Below, piece after piece: positions 1 to 7,666 of a stretch of 23,137 nucleotides of DNA. Each line of letters starts with the position of its first letter. Position 1 is the stretch's first letter. The DNA is taken from positions 1-23,137 of the forward strand of contig JBNGDI010000039.1 in the NCBI GenBank assembly GCA_049975425.1, read 5' to 3'. Made by a program: the position numbers and the translations under genes. This DNA comes from HyVt-105 sp049975425. GTDB taxonomy: Bacteria; Bacteroidota; Bacteroidia; Bacteroidales; VadinHA17. The notes under the pieces are model-generated. The model saw nothing but the letters and a program-made list of their open reading frames with translations. It searched no databases and was not told the DNA's origin.

Positions 1-149
1 GAAAAATTAAAAACGGGCGCGCCTTATATTAGTACATAGCCAGTTGTCTACGTAGGTAAAGGAAATTCTCAGATTTTGTTGTAAAAAATATATAAAACTT
101 AACTTAGCAGGCTCTCTTTTTCCTTTCTATCTCACTTCCAAAATTTCGT

Positions 150-172
150 CCTTCAACCTTCATCCTTCAACC
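150..172. repeat. 14-nt tandem repeat across the S9 peptidase stop codon
   Basis: CCTTCAACC occurs at 150-158 and again at 164-172, a 14-nt period. The repeat spans the end of the peptidase gene, so it sets the last few residues (Lys-Asp-Glu-Gly) and the stop. It looks like a small local duplication. The rest of 1-149 is A/T-rich and I see no gene and no convincing terminator hairpin in it. Confidence 0.6.
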
Positions 173-2258
173 ATCTGTCCAGCCAGTCGAAGAAGGTTCT
201 CTGCCACAGGATCCCGTTCTGAGGGGTCATTACCCAGTGGTTTTCGTCGGGAAAATACAGAAAACGGGCCGGAATGTCCTTCAGCCTGGCAGCATTGAAT
301 GCGCTGATTCCCTGGGCTATGGTAACGCGGTAGTCGCGTTCCCCATGGATCACCAGGATGGGGGTATCCCAGTTTTCTACAAACCGGTGGGGCGAAGCGG
401 CATAGGAACGTTTGACCACCGGGTCATTTTCTTTCCAGAACGGTCCCCCGAAATCCCAGTTGGGGAACCACATCTCTTCGGTTTCCAGGTACTGGCTTTC
501 GAAGTTGAACATCCCGTCATGGGCAATAAAGGCTTTGAACCTTTTCTCGTGGTTTCCCGCGAGCCAGTAAACCGAATAACCGCCGTAACTGGCCCCCACA
601 GCCCCCAGGCGGTTTTCATCCACCCAGGGTTCTTCTGCCACCACATCAATGGCCTGCAACAGGTCCTGCATGTTTTGCCCTCCATAATCCCCGCTGATCT
701 GCTCATTCCATTCTATCCCGAAACCGGGAACTCCCCTGCGGTTCGGAGCCACCACAATGTATCCGTTGGCGGCCATCATCTGGAAATTCCATCGGTACGA
801 CCAGAACTGGCTTACCGTACTCTGGGGGCCGCCCTGACAGTACAGAAGGGCCGGATAGGTTTTTGATTCATCGAAATGCGGGGGGTAGATCACCCACACC
901 AGCATCTGCTTGTTGTCGGTGGTGGTGATCCAACGGCTTTCCACCCTGCCCATGGTGAGCTGGTCGAGGATGTGCCTGTTTTCGAAGGAAATTTCAGCGG
1001 CCTCGCCTGTGACAGGATCCACCCGGTAAATTTCTCCGGGTTTTGACATGGATTGCCGGGTGGCCACAAGGAAGTCTTCGGTGGGGGTCACCGAGGTATA
1101 ATTGTGCATGCCTTCCGTGATCCTGGTCAGATTGCCGGCAGGGGCGTGGATGCGATAAATCTCATCGGTTCCCCGGTGGTTGCTGATGAAATAGATCTCC
1201 GATCCGCCGGGAGTGAAGGTCAGGCCGTGTACGTTTTGTTCGAAACCTTCCGTGAGGAATTTTTTCTCTCCTGTTTCCAGGTCGGCCAGAAACAGGCGCA
1301 CCAGGTCGGATTCATATCCGTCGCGTTCCATGCTTTCCCAGGCCAGATATTTTCCGTCGGGGGAGAAAACCGGGGCTGCATCGTATCCGTTCATACCCTC
1401 CGTTAGGTTACGGGTAGTCCCTTTATCCAGATCGTAAATGTAAATATCGGCATTGGTGGAAAGGGTATAATCCCTTCCGGTCAGCTTTTTGGATGTATAG
1501 GCTATGGTTTTTCCGTCAGGGCTCCAGCTGATTTGTTCCATGCCCCCGAAGGGCCGTACCGGGGAATCCCATTTTTCTCCTTCCATGATATCGACGGGGT
1601 CGGTTATTTCCCCATTCTGGTATGCAGCCACGAATATATGGCTGTAATCGTCAATCCAGTGATCCCAGTGCCGGTACATCAGATCGTCGATGATCCTTCC
1701 CGATGCCAGAGGCAGGTCGGGATGGATATCCCGAGTGGTTTCGTCCAGCTTCACCTGCCTGGTGAACAGGATATGGGTTTGATCTGGAGAATAGGCAAAA
1801 CCGGTGATGCCGCCTTCCACATCGGTGATCATGACGGGACCGGAGCCGTCGGGGTTCATTTCCCAGAGCTGACCCGATCCTGACGCGTGGGAAATGTATC
1901 CGATTTTACGGCCGTCGGGTCTCCAGCGGGCGTTGTATTCCCCTTCCGGGGTGCTGGTTAGCCGCCGTTTGTTCCCTCCGTCGGTATCCATGATATACAA
2001 TTCCCGGTTGCTGCTGTTGGAGGGAATGTCGTAATAACTTACTCCGTAGAGGATGTGTTTTCCGTCAGGTGATACCTGCACATCGGAAATCCTTCCGAAC
2101 GACCAGAGTATTTCCGGTGTCATAATATCGGATCCGGCGGTGATGGAGTGGGGTCCGAAAACCTCTGCTTTCCGGTCTTTCCGGCCGGAGGGCTGGCATG
2201 CAGCCAGCGCCATCAGCAGAAATCCTGCTGCCCGTAACAAATGCTTTGACATTTCCAT
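153..2258 (-). CDS. S9 family serine peptidase, lipoprotein (prolyl oligopeptidase / acylaminoacyl-peptidase type)
   Basis: This 701-aa protein is a probable envelope-anchored peptidase that cleaves short peptides. Seen: an N-terminal signal with lipobox Leu-Ala-Ala-Cys (Cys21), then a long region of repeated SPDGK-like blades typical of a TolB/DPP-type beta-propeller (about residues 45-430), then an alpha/beta-hydrolase domain. The catalytic triad is visible: Ser557 in GASYGGYS, Asp642 in HGERDYRV and His674 in DENHW. The length fits the S9C group. A second Met at residue 3 is an alternative start. It lies 25 nt downstream of recA on the same strand, so it may be read through from bcp-recA. 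Its exact substrate cannot be read from the sequence. It is full length, with no broken motif. Confidence 0.93.
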   Translation of the reverse strand: MEMSKHLLRAAGFLLMALAACQPSGRKDRKAEVFGPHSITAGSDIMTPEILWSFGRISDVQVSPDGKHILYGVSYYDIPSNSSNRELYIMDTDGGNKRRLTSTPEGEYNARWRPDGRKIGYISHASGSGQLWEMNPDGSGPVMITDVEGGITGFAYSPDQTHILFTRQVKLDETTRDIHPDLPLASGRIIDDLMYRHWDHWIDDYSHIFVAAYQNGEITDPVDIMEGEKWDSPVRPFGGMEQISWSPDGKTIAYTSKKLTGRDYTLSTNADIYIYDLDKGTTRNLTEGMNGYDAAPVFSPDGKYLAWESMERDGYESDLVRLFLADLETGEKKFLTEGFEQNVHGLTFTPGGSEIYFISNHRGTDEIYRIHAPAGNLTRITEGMHNYTSVTPTEDFLVATRQSMSKPGEIYRVDPVTGEAAEISFENRHILDQLTMGRVESRWITTTDNKQMLVWVIYPPHFDESKTYPALLYCQGGPQSTVSQFWSYRWNFQMMAANGYIVVAPNRRGVPGFGIEWNEQISGDYGGQNMQDLLQAIDVVAEEPWVDENRLGAVGASYGGYSVYWLAGNHEKRFKAFIAHDGMFNFESQYLETEEMWFPNWDFGGPFWKENDPVVKRSYAASPHRFVENWDTPILVIHGERDYRVTIAQGISAFNAARLKDIPARFLYFPDENHWVMTPQNGILWQRTFFDWLDRWLKDEG

Positions 2259-2283
2259 GTTTTTTTACTGGTTCAGGATATTT

Positions 2284-3330
2284 CTATTCCTTTTCTTTTT
2301 TGGCTGCCGGTTCGGGTTTACCCTTCATGGCTTCGATGATGGCGGCTTTCAGTTCGTCGGCCAGTTCGGGATTGTCGTCCAGGATCTGTTTCACGGCTTC
2401 GCGGCCCTGCCCCAGGCGGGTATCTCCATAGCTGAACCACGAACCGCTTTTCTTGATCACACTCAGGTCCACGCCCAGGTCGATGATCTCGCCGGTGCGT
2501 GAGATTCCTTCCCCGTACATGATGTCGAATTCGGCCTTTCTGAAGGGCGGTGCCACCTTGTTCTTGACAATCTTTACCCGGGTACGGCTTCCGGTGGCAT
2601 CCTCGCCTTCCTTGATCTGGCCTATCTTACGGATATCCACTCTGACCGAGGCGTAAAACTTCAGGGCATTTCCGCCGGTAGTGGTTTCAGGGTTCCCGAA
2701 CATAACCCCGATCTTTTCCCTCAACTGGTTAATGAAAATGCAACAGGTGCGTGTTTTACTGATATTTGCCGTAAGTTTTCGCAGGGCCTGCGACATGAGC
2801 CGGGCCTGCAGCCCCATTTTTGAATCTCCCATCTCGCCTTCGATCTCTGCCCTGGGGGTCAGTGCTGCTACCGAGTCGATCACGATAATATCGATGGCGC
2901 CCGACCGGATGAGGTGGTCGGTTATTTCCAGGGCTTGCTCTCCGTTATCGGGCTGCGAGATGAGCAGGTTGTCGAGGTCTACCCCCAGTTTTTCGGCATA
3001 AAACCGGTCAAAAGCATGTTCCGCATCAATAAAGGCGGCAATGCCCCCGTTTTTCTGTGCTTCGGCAATGGCATGAATGGCCAGGGTGGTTTTTCCCGAC
3101 GATTCCGGTCCGTAAATCTCGACTACCCGTCCGCGGGGGTAACCACCCACCCCCAGGGCTATGTCGAGGGCGATCGAGCCGGAGGAGATGCTGGGGACAT
3201 CCACCACCGCCTGGTCTCCCAGTTTCATGATGGTACCCTTTCCGTACCCTTTTTCAATCTTGTCAAGGGTTAGCTGGAGGGCTTTCAGTTTTTCTTTGTT
3301 CACGTTGGGTTCTTTCTTTTCCTTCTCCAT
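2284..3330 (-). CDS. recA: RecA recombinase
   Basis: RecA coats single-stranded DNA, drives strand exchange in recombination and stimulates LexA-type self-cleavage. The 348-aa length is normal. Walker A is GPESSGKT at residues 74-81, and the Walker B-like strand IIVIDSVAAL follows at about 140-150. The loop L2 / core region with GGNALKFYASVRVD is intact. The tail is lysine- and glutamate-rich (KPEPAAKKEKE) rather than strongly acidic. The gene starts 18 nt after the bcp stop, suggesting co-transcription from the bcp promoter. No SOS-type operator could be assigned. I see no intein or frameshift. Confidence 0.99.
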   Translation of the reverse strand: MEKEKKEPNVNKEKLKALQLTLDKIEKGYGKGTIMKLGDQAVVDVPSISSGSIALDIALGVGGYPRGRVVEIYGPESSGKTTLAIHAIAEAQKNGGIAAFIDAEHAFDRFYAEKLGVDLDNLLISQPDNGEQALEITDHLIRSGAIDIIVIDSVAALTPRAEIEGEMGDSKMGLQARLMSQALRKLTANISKTRTCCIFINQLREKIGVMFGNPETTTGGNALKFYASVRVDIRKIGQIKEGEDATGSRTRVKIVKNKVAPPFRKAEFDIMYGEGISRTGEIIDLGVDLSVIKKSGSWFSYGDTRLGQGREAVKQILDDNPELADELKAAIIEAMKGKPEPAAKKEKE

Positions 3331-3348
3331 AGAATGTTCGTATTGCGG

Positions 3349-3813
3349 TTATTTTTCTATAGTTTCCAGTATCTGGCGGGAATGATCGCGGGTATTTACT
3401 TTATCGAATATTTGCTCGATGATCCCGTCTTCTGAAATGATAAATGTTTTTCTCAATACTCCCATGTATTTTTTTCCAAACATGCTCTTTTCGCCCCAGG
3501 CCCCGTATGCTTTCATGATGGATTTGGCGGTATCGGAGACCAGTGGAAAGGGAAGGCTGTGCTTTGTGCTGAATTTCTGGTGGGATGCCGTACTGTCGGG
3601 GCTGACCCCGATGATGCGGAACCCCCTGTTCAGCAGTTCTTCGTAATTATCCCGCAGGTTGCATGCTTCGGCTGTACAGCCCGGAGTGTTGTCTTTCGGA
3701 TAAAAATACAACACAATCCTGCTTCCCAGATAGTCTTTCAGCCGGACGTTTTTTCCGTTCTGATCGGTTCCTGAGAAATCCGGTGCCCGGTCGCCTGTTT
3801 TCAGTTTAACCAT
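3349..3813 (-). CDS. bcp: Thioredoxin-dependent thiol peroxidase (BCP/PrxQ type)
   Basis: This 154-aa cytosolic peroxiredoxin reduces hydrogen peroxide and organic hydroperoxides using thioredoxin. The peroxidatic cysteine is Cys46 in the motif DNTPGCTAEAC, and Cys51, five residues on, matches the resolving cysteine of the classical two-Cys BCP proteins. The thioredoxin-like fold motif FYPKDNTPGCT is intact and the length is normal. It is the first gene of a probable bcp-recA-peptidase run, and is divergent from the SPOR-domain gene. A possible promoter (TACTTTTA on the minus strand, 3836-3829) lies just upstream. Confidence 0.96.
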   Translation of the reverse strand: MVKLKTGDRAPDFSGTDQNGKNVRLKDYLGSRIVLYFYPKDNTPGCTAEACNLRDNYEELLNRGFRIIGVSPDSTASHQKFSTKHSLPFPLVSDTAKSIMKAYGAWGEKSMFGKKYMGVLRKTFIISEDGIIEQIFDKVNTRDHSRQILETIEK

Positions 3814-3828
3814 TTTTTGAATTTATGG

Positions 3829-3836
3829 TAAAAGTA
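3829..3836 (-). promoter_or_regulatory. Possible -7 box for bcp
   Basis: The minus strand reads TACTTTTA, one base from the Bacteroidota -7 consensus TAnnTTTG, 16 nt before the bcp start codon. No clear -33 TTTG was found at the right distance, so this is tentative. Confidence 0.35.
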
Positions 3837-3917
3837 ACAAGTTTCCATGAATATGACCCCACCGGGCAGGGGTTCTTTATCAACATCCTGTTATATTCGG
3901 TTCCGGTTTTATTTTTT

Positions 3918-3925
3918 TAATTTTA
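3918..3925 (+). promoter_or_regulatory. Possible -7 box for the SPOR-clpS-nfeD-floA run
   Basis: TAATTTTA matches TAnnTTTG except the last base. TTCG at 3896-3899 sits 18 nt upstream in place of the -33 TTTG. If used, transcription would begin near 3932, which rules out an ATG at 3847 and supports the ATG at 3946. Confidence 0.35.
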
Positions 3926-3945
3926 CCCCCACACGAAATTCAGGT

Positions 3946-5727
3946 ATGATGAGAGTATTTTCCTTTTCCAGACGTTTCCCAATGTCTTTCTGCATAATAG
4001 TATTGCTCCTTTTGTTCACAGCCCCTTCACCGAAAGGGTGGTGTCAGGTTTCCGGCAGCGCATCAGTGGCAGCTGAGCATGACCGGCTCATAACCCTGGC
4101 CCTGGAGAAAGAGGCACTATCAGACTCCCTTTCACGTGTAATAATGGCCCGAAAGCAGGAACTGGCCAGGGAAAGGGGAGTGGAGAAGAGAAAGAGCCTG
4201 CAACAAAAGGTTGACAGTCTGGAGCTGCAGCAGATCAGGTATCAGCAACAGGCCGATGCCCTGTTTCAGCAGGCCTGCGGGCTGGAACAGGAGGCTCTGT
4301 TCCTGCCGGAGGATGTTCCCGCGGGGTATGGGCAGAACCTTTCTCCGGGCAGCTGGCAGGATACCGCCCGGTTTCCGGATTATACCTCCGATCTTTTTTA
4401 CAGGGAGGATCCCTTCCGGAAACTGTTCAGAAGGAACGAACTGAACAGGTTGGATGAGTGGGTGGCTCTGGAGCAAACCGGGAATGAGTATATGTCAAAA
4501 GCCAGGGAAGCGGAACGGAAAGCTGCGGAATGGAGGGTCCGGGCTGACGGGGCCGGAAACCAGTCACAAATGAGAAGGTTTCTGAACCGGGCCGGGAAAG
4601 AAGATGAAAAAGCTCTGGAATACAAAATGATGGCAGTGGAGGTATACCAGGTGGTGAATGAAAACAAATACCTCTTGTTAAATGATGTACTGGACCGTTT
4701 GAACGATACCGCCGAGGAGGGGGCATTGACCGGCAGGATTACGCTGTACTGTGAACGTGCCAGGGAACAATATGCCCATGCTCAGACGCTGCGACAGGCA
4801 GCCATAGAACAGATGAACCAGGAACAGAAATACCAGGGGCTTGTGGAAGCGAATGCCTATGAACTGGTGACTCTTGAAAACCAGAAGCGGGCATTCGAAA
4901 CTGCTGCAGGGATCCGTCGGCCTGATCCCGGATCGGTGATCCTGATCACAGGCACATCTGCAGACTCACGGAACAGGCTTTACGGAACGGCAGATGACCA
5001 TGCCGGGGCCCCCGGAGAACTGCACGATGCACGGCCGGTGGCGGCCTGGTCGGAGGGAACAGGTGATGGAACGGATACAAAGGGTGGAGAAATTTCTGAA
5101 CCGGGAAGAAAGGAAACCGATGCCGGACGGCTGGAATACAAAATACAGGTTGGAGTGTTCAGCAGTCCTCTCCACGAGGAATACTTTCGCGGATATACAC
5201 CCGTAACCCGGGAAGCCGTTCCCGGAACAGAACTGATCCGTTACTATGTGGGGAAGTACGGTTCGTATGACGAAGCACAGCAGGCCCTGGGCCGGGTACG
5301 TGAAAACCTGTCCGATCAGGCCTTTCTGGTGGCTACACTGAACGGAAACCGGATTGCCCTGCCGCGGGCCCGTTCTCTCGAGGGCTGGGGGCAGAAGGCC
5401 CGTGAGGAGATATCCGGGGGAACCGTGAAAGAACGAACGGAAGGAGCCATACCCGTTTTCAAGGTACAGGTGGGAGCTTTCAGGGGAATGCTTCCTCCTG
5501 ACGCAGAAAACCATTACCGGGAGGCTTCGGGCGGAGCACAGGTAGAAAAAAGGACCGATGAACAGGGTTTGACTGTATATACTATCGGAAATTTTTATAC
5601 ATTTGATGAGGCGGTTCGGTTCAGGAGCAGGCTGGCGGCAAACGGTCTGACCGATGCGTTTGTGACCGCCTACCTGGAGGGCCGGAGGATTGGTGTGGAA
5701 CGGGCCCGCAGTATGACAAATGAATAA
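3946..5727 (+). CDS. Secreted helical protein with two C-terminal SPOR domains
   Basis: This is a probable periplasmic or surface protein that binds peptidoglycan. SPOR domains are known to bind denuded glycan strands at division sites. From the chosen start it has about 593 residues: a hydrophobic signal (about residues 13-30), a long charged, Gln/Glu-rich helical or coiled-coil region (about 35-340), a low-complexity linker, then SPOR-like units beginning at YKIQVGVF (about residue 397) and FKVQVGAF (about 505). Each unit ends with a similar LEGRRI / LNGNRI-type segment. An ATG at 3847 is in frame but would put 33 unlikely residues before the signal peptide, so 3946 is preferred. clpS follows 16 nt later. 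Its role in division is inferred from the domains only. Confidence 0.8.
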   Translation: MMRVFSFSRRFPMSFCIIVLLLLFTAPSPKGWCQVSGSASVAAEHDRLITLALEKEALSDSLSRVIMARKQELARERGVEKRKSLQQKVDSLELQQIRYQQQADALFQQACGLEQEALFLPEDVPAGYGQNLSPGSWQDTARFPDYTSDLFYREDPFRKLFRRNELNRLDEWVALEQTGNEYMSKAREAERKAAEWRVRADGAGNQSQMRRFLNRAGKEDEKALEYKMMAVEVYQVVNENKYLLLNDVLDRLNDTAEEGALTGRITLYCERAREQYAHAQTLRQAAIEQMNQEQKYQGLVEANAYELVTLENQKRAFETAAGIRRPDPGSVILITGTSADSRNRLYGTADDHAGAPGELHDARPVAAWSEGTGDGTDTKGGEISEPGRKETDAGRLEYKIQVGVFSSPLHEEYFRGYTPVTREAVPGTELIRYYVGKYGSYDEAQQALGRVRENLSDQAFLVATLNGNRIALPRARSLEGWGQKAREEISGGTVKERTEGAIPVFKVQVGAFRGMLPPDAENHYREASGGAQVEKRTDEQGLTVYTIGNFYTFDEAVRFRSRLAANGLTDAFVTAYLEGRRIGVERARSMTNE

Positions 5728-5743
5728 TCCCGGGAGGGGAGCT

Positions 5744-6025
5744 ATGAACGAGGAATCAGGAAAAAAGGAACTGTCCCGGCAGGAGAAAGGGAATAACGAT
5801 CGTAGCTGGTCGCTGATATTGCACAACGACGATCACCATACTTTTGATTTTGTGATCGGTTCCCTGATGGAAGTATTGGACCATACGGCCGAGCAGGCCG
5901 AGCAATGCGCTTTTATTGCCCATACGAAGGGGAAATGCCTGGTGAAGAAAGGCAATCGCGATATGCTGTTGCACCAGCAGGGTGAACTGGCCCGCAAGGG
6001 CCTGGTTGTTTCCATGAAATCATAA
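5744..6025 (+). CDS. clpS: ClpS adaptor for Clp protease
   Basis: ClpS delivers N-degron proteins to the ClpAP-type protease by holding their N-terminal residue. From this start the protein is 93 aa. The binding-pocket motif is N28-D29-D30 in LHNDDHHTFDFV, and the pocket histidine is H60 in AHTKGKC, matching the family pattern. The ORF could begin at 5720, overlapping the SPOR gene, but the purine-rich GGGAGGGGAGC just before the ATG at 5744 decides for the later start. clpA is not in this window. The gene sits in a plus-strand run with nfeD and floA. Confidence 0.94.
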   Translation: MNEESGKKELSRQEKGNNDRSWSLILHNDDHHTFDFVIGSLMEVLDHTAEQAEQCAFIAHTKGKCLVKKGNRDMLLHQQGELARKGLVVSMKS

Positions 6026-6036
6026 CAGCACAGGGT

Positions 6037-6510
6037 ATGTCAGTTACCGTCATTATATTGCTCATTCTTCTGGGGATCATTCTGTTCCTGGTCGAGTTCC
6101 TTCTGGTGCCGGGTATTACCGTGGCAGGAATCGGCGGGGCCATCCTGCTGATCGGCAGCATATACCTGGGGTACCATTTTCACGGACCTGTGGTGGGGAA
6201 TTATATTCTCCTGGGAACCATTGTGGTTTCGGTGCTGGTGCTGGCCATGGCGCTCAAATCGAAGACATGGCGGCGGGTGATGCTGGGAACCAATATCGAC
6301 AGCCGGGTGGAAGCCGTTTCTCCCCGGCTGGAAAAAGTGGAGAAAGGGGCTGAAGGCGAAACCCTTACGCGGCTCAATCCCATCGGAAGAGTGATGGTAA
6401 ACGGGAAGGTGTTTGAAGGAAAGATACTGGACGGGTATCTGGATCCAAATGTGCCGGTCACCGTGGTGGGTTTGGAAGGCAACAAGCTGATTGTAAAACC
6501 AAAAAAATGA
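6037..6510 (+). CDS. NfeD family membrane protein (short form)
   Basis: This 157-aa integral membrane protein has three N-terminal hydrophobic segments (about residues 2-24, 26-46, 50-70). A soluble C-terminal OB-fold-like domain follows (about 90-157), with the pattern GRVMVNGKVFEGKI and VVGLEGNKLIVKP. Short NfeD proteins are known partners of flotillin-like proteins. Here floA begins only 6 nt after the stop, a typical nfeD-floA pair. The protein lacks the ClpP-like serine protease domain found in long NfeD proteins. The biochemical role is unknown beyond membrane organisation. Confidence 0.92.
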   Translation: MSVTVIILLILLGIILFLVEFLLVPGITVAGIGGAILLIGSIYLGYHFHGPVVGNYILLGTIVVSVLVLAMALKSKTWRRVMLGTNIDSRVEAVSPRLEKVEKGAEGETLTRLNPIGRVMVNGKVFEGKILDGYLDPNVPVTVVGLEGNKLIVKPKK

Positions 6511-6516
6511 TTAGAT

Positions 6517-7497
6517 ATGGAAGGAATTGGATTGTATATTGTTATTGTCATTGCAGCCTTTGTTCTGCTGTGGCTTATTCTTTACCTGGTGCCCATAGGG
6601 CTGTGGTTTCAGGCGCTGGTTTCCGGGGTCCGCATTTCGCTTCTTCAGCTGATTTTCATGCGCTGGAGGAAAGTTCCCCCGGCGGTGATTGTGCGGGCCA
6701 TGATCGAAGCCCATAAGGCCGGACTGCAGACCATCAAGCGCGACCAGCTGGAAGCCCATTACCTGGCAGGTGGGCATGTGGAAAGGGTGGTGCATGCCCT
6801 GGTGTCGGCCGACAAGGCCAATATAGACCTGCCGTTTCAGATGGCCACCGCCATTGATCTGGCAGGAAGGGATGTTTTCGAGGCCGTCCAGATGTCGGTG
6901 AACCCCAAGGTGATCAATACCCCTCCCGTTACGGCCGTGGCGAAAGACGGTATACAGCTCATAGCCAAAGCACGGGTGACCGTGAGGGCCAATATCAAAC
7001 AACTGGTGGGAGGCGCCGGTGAGGAAACTGTCCTGGCCAGGGTTGGCGAAGGGATTGTTTCTTCCATAGGATCGTCCGATTCCCACAAGGCGGTGCTCGA
7101 AAATCCGGACAATATTTCCAAGGTGGTGCTGGGAAAAGGACTGGATGCAGGGACCGCTTTTGAAATCCTTTCCATCGATATTGCCGATATCGATATCGGG
7201 AAAAACATCGGGGCCGGCCTGCAGATTGATCAGGCCAACGCCGACAAGAACATTGCACAGGCAAAGGCAGAGGAAAGAAGAGCTATGGCCGTGGCACTGG
7301 AACAGGAAATGAAAGCCAAGGCTCAGGAAGCCCGCGCCAAGGTGATCGAGGCCGAGGTAAAGATACCCCTGGCCATTGCCGATGCCTTCCGTTCGGGGAA
7401 CCTGGGGATCATGGACTATTACCGTATCAAGAATATTGAGGCCGATACCGATATGCGCGATTCCATTGCCAGGGAAGGCCCCGATAAGGAAAAATAA
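6517..7497 (+). CDS. floA: Flotillin-like protein FloA (UPF0365)
   Basis: This 326-aa membrane-associated scaffold protein is thought to organise functional membrane microdomains. An N-terminal hydrophobic segment (about residues 5-32) is followed by the conserved SPFH-like domain (VTVRANIKQLVGGAGEETV, then DIADIDIGKNIGAGLQ). An Ala/Glu/Lys-rich helical region follows (QAKAEERRAMAVALEQEMKAKAQEARAKVIEAE). Length and order match the family. It is the last gene of the run and is followed 22 nt later by an intrinsic terminator. It is coupled with the NfeD gene in front. Confidence 0.95.
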   Translation: MEGIGLYIVIVIAAFVLLWLILYLVPIGLWFQALVSGVRISLLQLIFMRWRKVPPAVIVRAMIEAHKAGLQTIKRDQLEAHYLAGGHVERVVHALVSADKANIDLPFQMATAIDLAGRDVFEAVQMSVNPKVINTPPVTAVAKDGIQLIAKARVTVRANIKQLVGGAGEETVLARVGEGIVSSIGSSDSHKAVLENPDNISKVVLGKGLDAGTAFEILSIDIADIDIGKNIGAGLQIDQANADKNIAQAKAEERRAMAVALEQEMKAKAQEARAKVIEAEVKIPLAIADAFRSGNLGIMDYYRIKNIEADTDMRDSIAREGPDKEK

Positions 7498-7519
7498 CCC
7501 GACCTTTGGAAGGAACAGG

Positions 7520-7548
7520 AAAGGGCAGCCGGGCGGTTGCCCTTTTTT
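7520..7548 (+). terminator. Rho-independent terminator after floA
   Basis: AAAGGGCA (7520-7527) pairs with TGCCCTTT (7538-7545) around a 10-nt loop, and the T-run reaches 7548. Orientation and position fit the end of the SPOR-clpS-nfeD-floA run. Confidence 0.9.
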
Positions 7549-7666
7549 CATATAGCCCGAAGGCTTATGACGTGTTGAAACATTTATTATTTTTATGCCC
7601 GGAATTTTTCCCGTGCTGTTATTCCCGCAAAAAACAACCGGGAATGACGGAAAAAACAGAACTAAA

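Noticed and set aside
16..23. GGCGCGCC palindrome near the left edge
   Set aside because: A single 8-bp palindrome next to A/T-rich sequence with no partner; no evidence of function.
3847..3945. Upstream start for the SPOR protein
   Set aside because: It adds 33 residues in front of a clear signal peptide and would start before the possible -7 box at 3918-3925.
4966..5826. 286-codon ORF antisense to the SPOR gene
   Set aside because: It covers the conserved SPOR domains and clpS start in reverse, with a composition typical of an antisense frame.
6511..7551. 346-codon ORF antisense to floA
   Set aside because: It is the reverse frame of a well-conserved gene; the translation is His/Gly/Pro/Gln-rich and matches no family.
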